64,000 bases of DNA, taken from assembly GCF_014647855.1 (NCBI RefSeq), contig NZ_BMPZ01000006.1:62001-126000 (forward strand), given 5' to 3'. This stretch comes from Shewanella gelidii (GTDB lineage Bacteria; Pseudomonadota; Gammaproteobacteria; Enterobacterales; Shewanellaceae). How positions within the stretch are numbered: the first letter of the stretch is position 1; the number at the start of each line of letters is the position of its first letter. The notes under the pieces are model-generated. The model worked only from the letters and a program-made list of their open reading frames with translations, searched no databases and was not told the origin of the DNA. Positions 19,338-28,257 of the stretch are shown piece by piece. The position numbers were made by a program, and so were the translations under genes.

Positions 19338-21497
19338 GTGGAAACGTTTAATAATCAATCGGTCATTGAGTCGATAGTCAATTCCGACGCAAAACAGCAG
19401 GGTGATTATACTCAAACCGCTGAATTAGCATCAGAGTTACTATTTGAACACCTGGCGGTCTCGCAAGTCAGTATCTGGTCATTTTCCCAAGACCAAACCC
19501 TTCAGTATCAAGTGGCGCAATTTGGCAATCAGCCGTCAACAGGTTTGTGTCGTCCAGTCCACATCAGCGCACTCAATAAATATTGCCATGAACTAAAAAT
19601 CAGCCGAATTATTGCTGCGAACAGCTGCCTTAGCGATCCTCGTCTCGATGAACTCGTTGAAAGCTACTTCAAACCCAATTCAATCGCTTCGTCATTAGAT
19701 ATTGCAATTCGGATTAACGGCCATCTCGAAGGTGTTCTCTGTATAGAGCGCGAACACTATCTTACTGATTGGTGTGACAAAGAAATCCAATTGGCTAGCC
19801 AGGTTGCAGATCAATTGGCTTTGACAATCGCTACACGGGAAGCCTATAGCAAAGAAGAGCAGTTGAGTTTGTTTAAAAGCTCAGCGGAACAGGCTGACCA
19901 TATCACCATGCTCGTTAACCTACATTCAGAAACTGTCGAATATGTTAATGCAGCACACAATAAAATCACTGGTGTTGCCAAAGAAAAAATCATTAATAAG
20001 CCTATCTCAGCACTAGACTTTTTTAAACAGCACCCTAAAGCTGCAAGTCGTGCCATGGCCAACCTGCTTAGGGGGGAGTCAACTCGAGGAGAGGCAAAGC
20101 TGCAACGCTATGACGGCGCAGATTATTGGCTTAAATATCATGCAAGCCCGTTTGTGACGGACCGCGGTAATCACTATGTGCTGATGACAGGAGAAGATTG
20201 TACTGAGCAGCATAATCATCAACAGGAACTCGAAACGCTTGCCTGGAAGTGTAACCTAACAGGTTTGTGTAACCGAACTCGATTCAATCGAGTGCTTGAG
20301 AAAACAAAAGAGGGCCAACTCTTTTCTATCGATCTGATCGGTTTTAAGCGATTTAACGATACTTATGGTCATCGACAAGGCGATGCACTACTGGTTGAGC
20401 TGGCTCGACGACTCACTCATTTTAATTGGTTTGGACAAAATGCAGAAATAGCGCGTGTCGGAAGTGATGAGTTTGCAGTGTTACTTCATCACCCATTTGA
20501 AGATCTAGAAACTGAATTGCTGGTTAATCGTTTATATCAAACTTTGATCGCACCAGTTCTCATTGGGCGCGAGCAAATTCACCCTAAACCATCGATTGCG
20601 GTCGTTAATGTTGCGTCAGTTGCGGAGTTAGTTGCACCAATGACGTGTGCCGATATTGCATTGCAGCAGGCCAAAACTAAAGTTGGCAGACCGATACAAT
20701 TTTTTACCCGACAACTGCTGAATACTTTTAAAGAAAATGCACAGATTGAACGGGATCTGCAAACAGCAATTAAAGGGCGACAATTAGAGCTTTATTATCA
20801 GCCTTTGAAAGATTTACAGTCGAACACTTTTATCGGTGCCGAGGCACTAATTCGCTGGCATCATCCTAAAAGAGGGGTGCTTTATCCAGGCTCTTTTATC
20901 GATATAGCAGAGCAAACAGGGCAAATAAACGCTATTGGTAGCTGGGTGTTAGAAGCCGCTTGTCGCCAGCTAAATTTGTGGCAGCATCAACAGTCTGGCT
21001 TGGTGATGCATGTGAATGTTTCTGCTCGCCAATTTTTTTCTGGCAACTTATTTGAGCAAGTTTGGCAATTGTTAACGCGCTACCGGTTAAAGCCAAACAC
21101 TCTTATTCTAGAAATCACAGAAACAGAGTTGATGGAAGACATTAAATCGGCAACGAATTTATGCCATGAACTCGCGGATTTAGGTGTAGGTTTGGCAATT
21201 GATGACTTTGGAACCGGCTATAGTTCGATGCGCTATTTAAAACAATTCCCAATTAGCAAATTGAAAATTGACCGCTCATTTATTTCTGATCTCACGGTTA
21301 GTCGCGAAAGCCAGGAAATCGTTAGTGCAATTATTGCTATGGCTTCAGCATTAAATATTTCATTAACCGCTGAGGGTGTTGAAACGCGTGAACAAGAGGA
21401 TTTTCTCGCAAGTCATCGTTGTCATCATGCCCAAGGATACCTTTATAGCCCTGCGATACGCCAAGCAGATTTTGAAAACTTCATTCAAAATAAATGA
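19338..21497 (+). CDS. GAF-PAS-GGDEF-EAL protein, probable c-di-GMP phosphodiesterase
   Basis: The 719-residue product has an N-terminal GAF domain (about 10-170), a PAS domain (about 180-295), a GGDEF domain (about 310-460) and an EAL domain (about 470-715). The GGDEF signature is altered to GSDEF (375-379). The EAL domain keeps AEALIRWHH (Glu at 502), NVSARQF, EITETELMED and DDFGTGYSSMRYLKQF, so it is probably an active phosphodiesterase hydrolysing c-di-GMP to pGpG. No membrane segment is visible, so the GAF and PAS domains likely sense cytosolic signals. The start GTG at 19338 is preceded by GGAAGG at ideal distance; an upstream TTG at 19302 has no such site. Confidence 0.88.
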   Translation: METFNNQSVIESIVNSDAKQQGDYTQTAELASELLFEHLAVSQVSIWSFSQDQTLQYQVAQFGNQPSTGLCRPVHISALNKYCHELKISRIIAANSCLSDPRLDELVESYFKPNSIASSLDIAIRINGHLEGVLCIEREHYLTDWCDKEIQLASQVADQLALTIATREAYSKEEQLSLFKSSAEQADHITMLVNLHSETVEYVNAAHNKITGVAKEKIINKPISALDFFKQHPKAASRAMANLLRGESTRGEAKLQRYDGADYWLKYHASPFVTDRGNHYVLMTGEDCTEQHNHQQELETLAWKCNLTGLCNRTRFNRVLEKTKEGQLFSIDLIGFKRFNDTYGHRQGDALLVELARRLTHFNWFGQNAEIARVGSDEFAVLLHHPFEDLETELLVNRLYQTLIAPVLIGREQIHPKPSIAVVNVASVAELVAPMTCADIALQQAKTKVGRPIQFFTRQLLNTFKENAQIERDLQTAIKGRQLELYYQPLKDLQSNTFIGAEALIRWHHPKRGVLYPGSFIDIAEQTGQINAIGSWVLEAACRQLNLWQHQQSGLVMHVNVSARQFFSGNLFEQVWQLLTRYRLKPNTLILEITETELMEDIKSATNLCHELADLGVGLAIDDFGTGYSSMRYLKQFPISKLKIDRSFISDLTVSRESQEIVSAIIAMASALNISLTAEGVETREQEDFLASHRCHHAQGYLYSPAIRQADFENFIQNK

Positions 21498-21681
21498 TGG
21501 TACAGCATTTGTGGGTTATCCAGTCTTTTGCGGGCGCTCTTAACTATTTGTGTTTTAACGATAATGTCACTCGTTTATGCGTGATAAATACTGATGGGAA
21601 TAAATGCTTTGTGTGAGTCACCGTAATGTTTTGATTCATTTCGTTGTAAACGGCTTCTAGATGGATTTGATTAGATACCGA

Positions 21682-22179
21682 CTACAAAGTCGCTAGACAG
21701 CACTTCTTATATTTTTTTCCGCTTTGGCAAATACAGTGCTGGTTTCGTTCGGGCATTGGGCAATCAAATTGTACGCCTTGCGTATAAAACCAGAATCCAT
21801 TTTCTAAAATAAAATCAGAACATTCAAAGATTGCATCGAAACGAGCTTTAGATGAATCCGCTGTTTTATACCACGCTTTAAAGGTTACTTGCCCCTGATT
21901 GTTTTGCTGTGTTGGTGCGGCAATAATTTGTAGACCGATCCATTGCTGAGGTGCCCCATGTGCTAAATCGTTCGCAGTTAAACCGTTCAAATAACGTGGG
22001 TGATGGGTTGCTATTAAATAGTCGTATTCTTGTTTTACAAATGCACTATAGCGCGAACGCATCAGTTGCTCTGGGGATTTCGCGGCTGTTTCATTAAGGT
22101 GCAACGGTTGGCAACAGAGTTGGTAACTGTTTTGTGGGTCACATGGGCAAGTATGTGTCTGTGTGTTTTTTGTTGTCAT
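21682..22179 (-). CDS. ychJ: YchJ-family protein with SEC-C metal-binding motifs
   Basis: The 165-residue product matches the YchJ/UPF0225 family of unknown function. An N-terminal cysteine cluster (CPCDPQNSYQLCC) and a C-terminal SEC-C zinc-binding motif (CICQSGKKYKKCC) flank an NTF2-like central domain that begins SPEQLMRSRYSAFVKQ. The start codon overlaps the stop of the upstream SnoaL-like gene by 4 bases (ATGA), so the two are translationally coupled. The family link is firm; the function is unknown. Confidence 0.93.
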   Translation of the reverse strand: MTTKNTQTHTCPCDPQNSYQLCCQPLHLNETAAKSPEQLMRSRYSAFVKQEYDYLIATHHPRYLNGLTANDLAHGAPQQWIGLQIIAAPTQQNNQGQVTFKAWYKTADSSKARFDAIFECSDFILENGFWFYTQGVQFDCPMPERNQHCICQSGKKYKKCCLATL

Positions 22180-22751
22180 TTGTGGCTTGGGATCGGGTCG
22201 AACTGCTTACCAAAATAGGCTTGGTTTGTTGGCTCAGCCTGTTGGTAGAAGCTTGGTTCCGCTTTGTTGTTGGTATCGACAGTAAGGTACCATTTGCCAT
22301 CGCTATTTTGGCTTGAGACCGTCACGAATTTGCCTGCAAACTCGCTAATGGGCTCTTCGGTTTCTTTGGCTGGATGGAAGCGAATGAGATAATAGCCAAC
22401 ATCGGTAGCACTATTGCCGTCAATTTTACGGTTAATCACTCTAAAGTCGACTTCAATTTTGGCATTCTTATGCTTAATTTTTCCAAAAAAAGTTTCATAT
22501 ATTGAAATGATTTTTTGTCGACCGTGGGTGATTTCATTGCTTTGGCCTGCCGGTATATAACAAGCATTCTCTGCATAGACGTCTTCGACCAATCCGATAT
22601 CTAGTTGACTAAACGCATCCGCAAATCTTTGGTAAGTTTTGTTTAGTTCATCGTGAACATTGGCATTGTCTGCATGGGTTGTCGCGGTAAATCCAAGGCT
22701 GGCAACAATTATAAGGATAAAAAACAGCTGGCGCATCGAAACAGACTTCAT
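22176..22751 (-). CDS. Secreted SnoaL/DUF4440-like NTF2-fold protein
   Basis: The 191-residue product starts with a Sec signal peptide (RQLFFILIIVASLGFTATTHA, cleavage probably after ATTHA), so it is likely periplasmic. The mature part has the NTF2/SnoaL pattern: an N-terminal helix (YQRFADAFSQLDIGLVEDVY), ACYIPAGQS, HGRQKIISIYETFF and a C-terminal sheet with DGKWYLTVDTNN. Such proteins range from ketosteroid-isomerase-like enzymes to binding proteins, and no catalytic residues can be assigned here. It is coupled to ychJ, whose central domain also has an NTF2-like fold. Confidence 0.75.
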   Translation of the reverse strand: MKSVSMRQLFFILIIVASLGFTATTHADNANVHDELNKTYQRFADAFSQLDIGLVEDVYAENACYIPAGQSNEITHGRQKIISIYETFFGKIKHKNAKIEVDFRVINRKIDGNSATDVGYYLIRFHPAKETEEPISEFAGKFVTVSSQNSDGKWYLTVDTNNKAEPSFYQQAEPTNQAYFGKQFDPIPSHK

Positions 22752-23057
22752 TTGATAATATTAGAATTAACTATAATTGATGGCTTTAAGGAACTAAAGA
22801 TTTAGATCTTTACAAACTGTGTCAGCTAACGGATTTCATCTAGAACCCATTTCAGTTCACAAAATTTGTGTGGCTTATCGAGAGAATATCACAAACTAAA
22901 AATTTACTATAAAGATATATTTTATATGTATGTAATATGTGGTTTATTGACTTGTAAACAAGGAAAGCTAGGTTGTCGAATATGCATTGTTCACGTGGTG
23001 ACAACGAGACAAAGGAAGGGTCGTAGATACTTTTTTTCTCTGCTTTCTAGGTGTGCC
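22752..23057. other. Non-coding gap upstream of the hypX-like gene
   Basis: These 306 bases lie between divergent genes. The hypX frame stays open upstream to about 22866, but that part reads as Cys- and Lys-rich noise with no family resemblance. I see no distinct operator. Confidence 0.4.
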
Positions 23058-24776
23058 ATGAAAATTCTAATACTAATGACGTCGTTTAACGGCCTATCTC
23101 AAGCCGTTTTTGAATCCTTAATTCAAAAAGAGTGTCATAGTATTAAGCTTGCATTTGCAGGTAATGATGAAACGTTGCGTGAAGATGTTTGTGCTTTTGA
23201 CCCAGACCTTATTTTATGTCCTTTCTTAAAACAACGAATCCCCAATGATATATGGCAAAAATATTTATGTATCATTTTGCACCCAGGAATTAAGGGAGAT
23301 CGCGGTCCGTCTGCAATCGACTGGGCATTGATGCAGTCGCAACCGCTATGGGGAATGACTGCTTTGCAAGCTGACCAAGAAATGGATGCTGGTGCGATTT
23401 GGGCGAGCTTCGAGTTTGAAACACGATTGACTACAAAAGCTAGCTTGTACCGAGATGAAGTCACACAGGCTGCAATTCAGTGTGTCGATCAAGTCATCGA
23501 CCAGTGCTTTCAACAAAGCTATGAGCCTCAACCTCTAGACTATTCTAGCCCTTCAATTATTGGTCGGTTGCAACCTTTGATGAAGCAGCATGATAGAGCA
23601 ATCGATTGGCAGCGGGATAATGCGTTAACCATCGTCAGGAAAATCAACGCGGCAGATAGCTTTCCAGGGGTACGAGATAATCTTTTTGGTATTGAAGTGT
23701 CACTTTTCAATGCTTCTGTTATGGAAACTGTCACCACACGCGAACCCAAACAACTTGTTGCACAATCCAATGGTGCGATTGCTTTGAGTACAATTGACGG
23801 TGCGATATGGATCGGCCATTTAAAACAAGTGGGCGACCCATATTTTAAGTTACCCGCGGCATGGGTACTAAAGGGGCACCTCAGTGGAGCGCTTAATTTT
23901 GACTTAGCTGCGAATTCGGCATTTGATTTAATGGGGTTCGAAGAACTTCAATACCGTAGGGAAGGTGATATTGGCTATTTGCAGTTCAATTTCCACAATG
24001 GTGCGATGGGGACTCAGCAGTGCCGTCGTCTCTTAGCTGCCTATCAGCAAGTTAGCTTAACGGATGTCAAACTAATCGTACTCACCGGCGGTCGTGAATT
24101 TTGGTCGAACGGTATTCATCTGAACCACATTGAGGCCGCTGCGGATCCTGCTGCAGAATCTTGGAAAAATATCAATGCGATTAATGATATTGTAGAAGCG
24201 ATTTTGACCAACCAGAAGCAATTAACAATTGCGGCTCTTGGAAGCAATGCTGGGGCTGGCGGCGTAATGATGGCATTGGCTTGTGACCATGTCGTAGCAA
24301 GAAAATCGGTGATGATGAATCCTCATTATCAATCTATGGGCTTATATGGTTCAGAGTATTGGACCTACAGCTTACCAAAACGCGTTGGGCAAAGTTTGGC
24401 CAAAGCGTTGACGACAGAATGTTTGCCAATTGGCGCGGTAAGGGCGCAAGCGATAAACTTGATTGACGCCTACCTTGATAGCAGTTATGAAAAGTTCGAA
24501 GGCCGCGTTGCGGCTCATTTGGCAGAATGGTTAGACAGCCTTTGTTTTGATACTCGTTTGCAAAATAAAAAACTAGACCGCGCTAAAGATGAGGCAGCAA
24601 AGCCTTTACAGCAATATCGAAATGAAGAACTCAAAGAAATGAAGCAATGTTTTGCAAGTGCTGAATATCATGAAGCTAGGCAAAGTTTTGTTTTTAAGCG
24701 AAGCTGTGGTCGTTTGCCTGCCCATTTACGTAAAGTTTTTGGGGTAGAATTAAGTCAAGTTAAGAAACTCGCCTAG
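23058..24776 (+). CDS. hypX: HypX/HoxX-like protein (formyltransferase plus enoyl-CoA-hydratase-like domains)
   Basis: HypX (HoxX) makes CO from formyl-tetrahydrofolate for the Fe(CN)2CO site of some NiFe hydrogenases under aerobic conditions. The 572-residue product has a formyltransferase-like N-terminal domain with LHPGIKGDRGPSAIDWALM and RKINAADSFPGVRD. A crotonase-like C-terminal domain follows with GGREFWSNGIHLNHIEAA, GSNAGAGGVMMALACDHV and MGLYGSEYWTYSLPKRVG. Both domains and their order match HypX. The ATG at 23058 gives the family N-terminus (MKILILMTSFNGLSQ). No hydrogenase or other hyp gene lies within this window, so the role here is uncertain. It is followed 63 bases later by an Smr gene. 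Confidence 0.85.
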   Translation: MKILILMTSFNGLSQAVFESLIQKECHSIKLAFAGNDETLREDVCAFDPDLILCPFLKQRIPNDIWQKYLCIILHPGIKGDRGPSAIDWALMQSQPLWGMTALQADQEMDAGAIWASFEFETRLTTKASLYRDEVTQAAIQCVDQVIDQCFQQSYEPQPLDYSSPSIIGRLQPLMKQHDRAIDWQRDNALTIVRKINAADSFPGVRDNLFGIEVSLFNASVMETVTTREPKQLVAQSNGAIALSTIDGAIWIGHLKQVGDPYFKLPAAWVLKGHLSGALNFDLAANSAFDLMGFEELQYRREGDIGYLQFNFHNGAMGTQQCRRLLAAYQQVSLTDVKLIVLTGGREFWSNGIHLNHIEAAADPAAESWKNINAINDIVEAILTNQKQLTIAALGSNAGAGGVMMALACDHVVARKSVMMNPHYQSMGLYGSEYWTYSLPKRVGQSLAKALTTECLPIGAVRAQAINLIDAYLDSSYEKFEGRVAAHLAEWLDSLCFDTRLQNKKLDRAKDEAAKPLQQYRNEELKEMKQCFASAEYHEARQSFVFKRSCGRLPAHLRKVFGVELSQVKKLA

Positions 24777-24839
24777 TAAAATTTCGGTCTGCATCGTCCG
24801 TTAGGAAAAGGTCACAGCGTGAGTTATAGGGAGGTTGTT

Positions 24840-25427
24840 ATGCATGATGAGCTGAATCTATTTTTAAATGAAATGGCTGACGTAAAACCATTGAAAGCAG
24901 ATGAATTGCAGCCCGATATTCATCGAAATCAACTTGACGGAAATCTTGAGCAACGCCGTGCACAGGCTCAAGAAAGTGAATACCTAGCTAAGTTAACTAC
25001 CGACATTGGTATGATAAAACCGGTAGAGCCGGATGCAATATTTGCCTATCAAGAGCAAGGCGTGCAGGGTGCCGTGTTTCGTAATTTAAAAAATGGTCAC
25101 TATAAGTTTGAAACGCAATTAGATGTTCATGGCTATAAAGTGAAACAAGCCAGAGCAGCGGTCATAGACTATATTCTGAATATGAGTGAATTGGGGCAAC
25201 GTTGTGCCTATATTATTCATGGTAAAGGTTATAAAAGTCAGCCTTTCCCTGGGGTGCTGAAGTCTTTTGTTTGTCATTGGTTGAGCGAAATGGAAGAAGT
25301 TCTTGCTGTACATTCTGCGCTTCGACAACACGGCGGAACCGGCGCAGTTTATGTCATGTTAGCCAAATCAGCGCAATCAAAAATTGATACGCGCGAGCAG
25401 AACCACAAGGGTGTTGGCTTTCGCTGA
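24840..25427 (+). CDS. smrA: Smr-domain protein (SmrA-like DNA endonuclease)
   Basis: The 195-residue product has a variable N-terminal region and a C-terminal Smr domain with LDVHGYKVKQA and YIIHGKGYKSQ, the two hallmark motifs (LDxHG and HGKG). Small proteins of this kind (E. coli YdaL/SmrA, YfcN/SmrB) have been linked to nicking endonuclease activity, or to mRNA cleavage at collided ribosomes for SmrB. The length and the helix before the domain favour SmrA, but the symbol is tentative. I chose the ATG at 24840, which has GGGAGG 5 bases upstream; a GTG 7 codons earlier is less likely. Confidence 0.8.
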   Translation: MHDELNLFLNEMADVKPLKADELQPDIHRNQLDGNLEQRRAQAQESEYLAKLTTDIGMIKPVEPDAIFAYQEQGVQGAVFRNLKNGHYKFETQLDVHGYKVKQARAAVIDYILNMSELGQRCAYIIHGKGYKSQPFPGVLKSFVCHWLSEMEEVLAVHSALRQHGGTGAVYVMLAKSAQSKIDTREQNHKGVGFR

Positions 25428-25456
25428 GTTTTAGTGATAATGAAAAGACCACGATA

Positions 25457-25484
25457 AAAAAGCCCGGATTGTACCGGGCTTTTT
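25457..25484. terminator. Bidirectional intrinsic terminator between smrA and the M2 peptidase
   Basis: AAAAAGCCCGG and CCGGGCTTTTT form a perfect 11-bp stem with a 6-base loop. It serves two convergent genes. Confidence 0.9.
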
Positions 25485-25515
25485 GCGTCTTTAATTGTGC
25501 TACCTGCTTACTGCT

Positions 25516-27387
25516 CTACCAACCACATTGGCGATTGGCAACCGTGTTTTGCTCATCTAACCACTTTTGCAACGGCTCGAAATAGTCAAGAACAGCTTTG
25601 GCATCCATTTCTTTCGTGCCGGTAACCGTGGCTAGAGCCTCTGGCCAAGGCTGGCTTGCGCCCATTTCTAGCATCGTATTCAATTTGGCTCCCGCTTCTT
25701 TATTCCCATAAATGCTGCAACGATGTACAGGACCTGTGTCGCCTGCAATATCACACAAAGATTTGTGGAATTGGAACTGAAGAATATGTGCAAGGAAGTA
25801 TCGAGTGTAAGGTACATTGCCGGGTACATGATATTTTGCACCGGGGTCAAAGTCAGTCTCGCTACGAGCGACTGGAGCACTCACACCCTGATATTTTTCC
25901 CTTAGTTCCCACCATGCTTGGTTATATTGCTCTGGCGAAATTTCGCCGCTGAACACTTTCCACCGCCATTGGTCAATCATCAAGCCAAACGGTAAAAAGG
26001 CCACCTTGTCGAGTGCTTGCTTCATTAGTAACCCGATGTCCTTCGAGGCATCAGGAACCTGCTCGAGTAAACCAATTCTCTTTAAATATTTTGGTGTGAT
26101 CGACAAAGCGACAACATCACCAATGGCTTCATGAAAACCGTCATTGGCGCTGTTTTTAAAGATAAATGGCTGGTTTTTATAAGCTCGTTGGTAGAAGTTA
26201 TGGCCAAGTTCATGATGAATGACGGTAAACTCTTCTGCTGTTTTTTGAATACACATTTTAATGCGAATATCATCGGCATTATCTAGATCCCAGGCTGACG
26301 CATGGCAAACAACGTCGCGGTCTTGAGGTTGTATAAACAATGACCTTGTCCAGAATGTTTCTGGGAGTGGTTCAAAGCCAAGAGAAGTAAAGAAGCCTTC
26401 TGCTTGCTTGACCATCTTTTTCTCATCGTATTGATGTTCAGCAAGCAGTTGAGTCACGTCATATCCAGGGTCACCGTTTTCTGGAGCAACGGTCTCGTAT
26501 ATATTTCCCCAGCTTTGTGCCCACATATTTCCTAATAAGTGCGCTGGGATGGTGCCTTGATTGGGGGCAATTTCATCACCATATTCTTCATTGAGTTCAC
26601 CACGAACATAGCAATGCAACGAGTCGTATAATGGTTTAACTTGGCCCCACAGACGGTCTAGCTCTGTAGAAAAAGCATCGGGATCCATGTCGTATTGGCT
26701 GCGCCATAACTCTGAAAGATTTTCGTAGCCAAGATCTTTGGCGCCTTCATTGGCAAGTTCAACTTCTCTTTTAAACAGTGGTCGCATTGGTTTGGATATT
26801 TCACGCCAGCCTTGCCAAACGCTTAAGAGTTCCTGCGGATCTTTTGATTTCGCCATAATTGCGGAAAGTTCGGGCAGTGTTAGGCACTTCCCATCTTCGC
26901 GGCAAAGCTTTCCTTTGCCATAAAGTCCGTTTAGATCGGCACTGATACTCGCGAGTTCTGCGTTCTTTACTGGATCAAGTGGCGCTGGTAATACTAATGA
27001 ACTTCTTAGTTTGTCGAGTTTTCGTGCGTTAATTGGGTCCAATTTGAGGTGCGCATACTGAGAGGCTTCCGTGGCAAGCTTTACTGAGGCAGCAGTCACT
27101 TTTTCGCCAACAGACGCTGCTAAACTTGCAGTGTCTTCGGTAATAAAATTGCTATAAATCCATTCTGCTCGATTGGCTTCAATCGATAATTGCGCTAACT
27201 CTTTTTCGGCATTATTGATAAATGCCAAGGCATCATCCTTGGTTTTTGGTATTTGCGTTTCAACTGCTGACTTTAAAGGTTGAGGCTTGGTGACTTGTGT
27301 TGCTTCCTCATTACCGCACGCAGATACTGCGACTGATAGTGCAACGATGACCGCCAATTTTTTTGGCGCTGTAGTTATTGTTTTCAT
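25516..27387 (-). CDS. M2-family peptidyl-dipeptidase (ACE-like) lipoprotein
   Basis: M2 enzymes are zinc peptidyl-dipeptidases related to animal angiotensin-converting enzyme; they remove C-terminal dipeptides. The 623-residue product starts with a lipoprotein signal (LSVAVSAC, lipid on the Cys), so it should be membrane-anchored facing the periplasm. The zinc motif HHELGH is within VIHHELGHNFYQRAY, and the third ligand is in NDGFHEAIGD. Other family segments include YDMDPDAFSTELDRLWGQVK and YFLAHILQFQFHKSLC. Length matches single-domain bacterial ACE homologues. It appears to be a single gene, divergent from psrA. Confidence 0.95.
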   Translation of the reverse strand: MKTITTAPKKLAVIVALSVAVSACGNEEATQVTKPQPLKSAVETQIPKTKDDALAFINNAEKELAQLSIEANRAEWIYSNFITEDTASLAASVGEKVTAASVKLATEASQYAHLKLDPINARKLDKLRSSLVLPAPLDPVKNAELASISADLNGLYGKGKLCREDGKCLTLPELSAIMAKSKDPQELLSVWQGWREISKPMRPLFKREVELANEGAKDLGYENLSELWRSQYDMDPDAFSTELDRLWGQVKPLYDSLHCYVRGELNEEYGDEIAPNQGTIPAHLLGNMWAQSWGNIYETVAPENGDPGYDVTQLLAEHQYDEKKMVKQAEGFFTSLGFEPLPETFWTRSLFIQPQDRDVVCHASAWDLDNADDIRIKMCIQKTAEEFTVIHHELGHNFYQRAYKNQPFIFKNSANDGFHEAIGDVVALSITPKYLKRIGLLEQVPDASKDIGLLMKQALDKVAFLPFGLMIDQWRWKVFSGEISPEQYNQAWWELREKYQGVSAPVARSETDFDPGAKYHVPGNVPYTRYFLAHILQFQFHKSLCDIAGDTGPVHRCSIYGNKEAGAKLNTMLEMGASQPWPEALATVTGTKEMDAKAVLDYFEPLQKWLDEQNTVANRQCGW

Positions 27388-27571
27388 GAAAACATTCCTT
27401 GGTTTGTTGACGCAGGCATTCTAAATGAATTGTGTTCACTTGTAATCTTTCGCTAGGTTACAAACGGGACGCAGTATAAGAGAACGGAACTCACAATAAA
27501 GGGTACTTAGCTGATTCGTCTTACACTTGTAACGGATTTGGTTTGACATCATTTAGTGTAACGTTTAATTT

Positions 27572-27583
27572 AAACGAGTGTTT
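27572..27583 (+). promoter_or_regulatory. Probable PsrA operator upstream of psrA-fadE
   Basis: AAAC-GAGT-GTTT lies 28 bases upstream of the psrA start within an imperfect TTTAAAC / GTTTTAA palindrome. It fits the AAAC-N4-GTTT core known for PsrA sites, so psrA probably represses itself and the co-transcribed fadE, with long-chain acyl-CoA or fatty acid as inducer. Confidence 0.55.
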
Positions 27584-27610
27584 TAATCAAACTAATATAT
27601 AGGGTGACAG

Positions 27611-28255
27611 ATGGCTAGCCGCTCAGATACAAAAACTAGAATATTGGACGCAGCTGAGAAACTGTTTGCTGAAAGAGGGTTTTCAGAAACATCGTTACGA
27701 CTCATAACCAGTAAAGCTGAAGTGAACCTTGCTTCAGTAAATTATCACTATGGCTCTAAAAAGGAGCTTATTCGTGCAGTATTGGCTCGGTACCTAGACG
27801 TTTTTATGCCGTCAGCGCAAAGGGCTATTGCTGATATGCCTAAAAACGGGCAGACAATGGACGATATCTTTGGTGCCCTTGTTCAGCCATTACTCGAGTT
27901 GAATAAACTAAGAGCTGATGGTACGACGGTATTCTTACAACTGTTAGGGCGAGGTTATATCGAAAGCCAAGGCCACCTGCGCTGGTTTATTACAACCCAT
28001 TATGGTGGACACCTCGACTTCTTTGTCAAAGCCGTAGCATCGTGTGTTCCCCACGTACCCCAAGTAGATATTTTTTGGCGATTACATTTCACACTCGGCA
28101 CCGTGGTATTCACAATGGCATCGGCTGATGCACTAAATGAAATTGCTGCTGCAGATTTTGATGAACATAATGATATTGAAGCTGTTATCCGTAAAGTTAT
28201 CCCTTATATTGCTGCGGGTGTTAGTGTGCCTGCTCCGAACGCAATCCTGGAGTGA
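27611..28255 (+). CDS. psrA: PsrA-type TetR-family fatty acid-responsive regulator
   Basis: The 214-residue product has a TetR-type helix-turn-helix at the N-terminus (TRILDAAEKLFAERGFSETS, then LRLITSKAEVNLASVNYHYG). This block is nearly the same as in Pseudomonas PsrA, which represses fatty acid degradation genes and is released by long-chain fatty acids. The ligand-binding C-terminal part is helical and diverged. The ATG has GGGTGA upstream. It is immediately followed by fadE (start 2 bases after the stop), and an AAAC-N4-GTTT site lies in its own promoter region. Context and sequence together make the PsrA call strong. Confidence 0.88.
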   Translation: MASRSDTKTRILDAAEKLFAERGFSETSLRLITSKAEVNLASVNYHYGSKKELIRAVLARYLDVFMPSAQRAIADMPKNGQTMDDIFGALVQPLLELNKLRADGTTVFLQLLGRGYIESQGHLRWFITTHYGGHLDFFVKAVASCVPHVPQVDIFWRLHFTLGTVVFTMASADALNEIAAADFDEHNDIEAVIRKVIPYIAAGVSVPAPNAILE

Positions 28256-28257
28256 TT

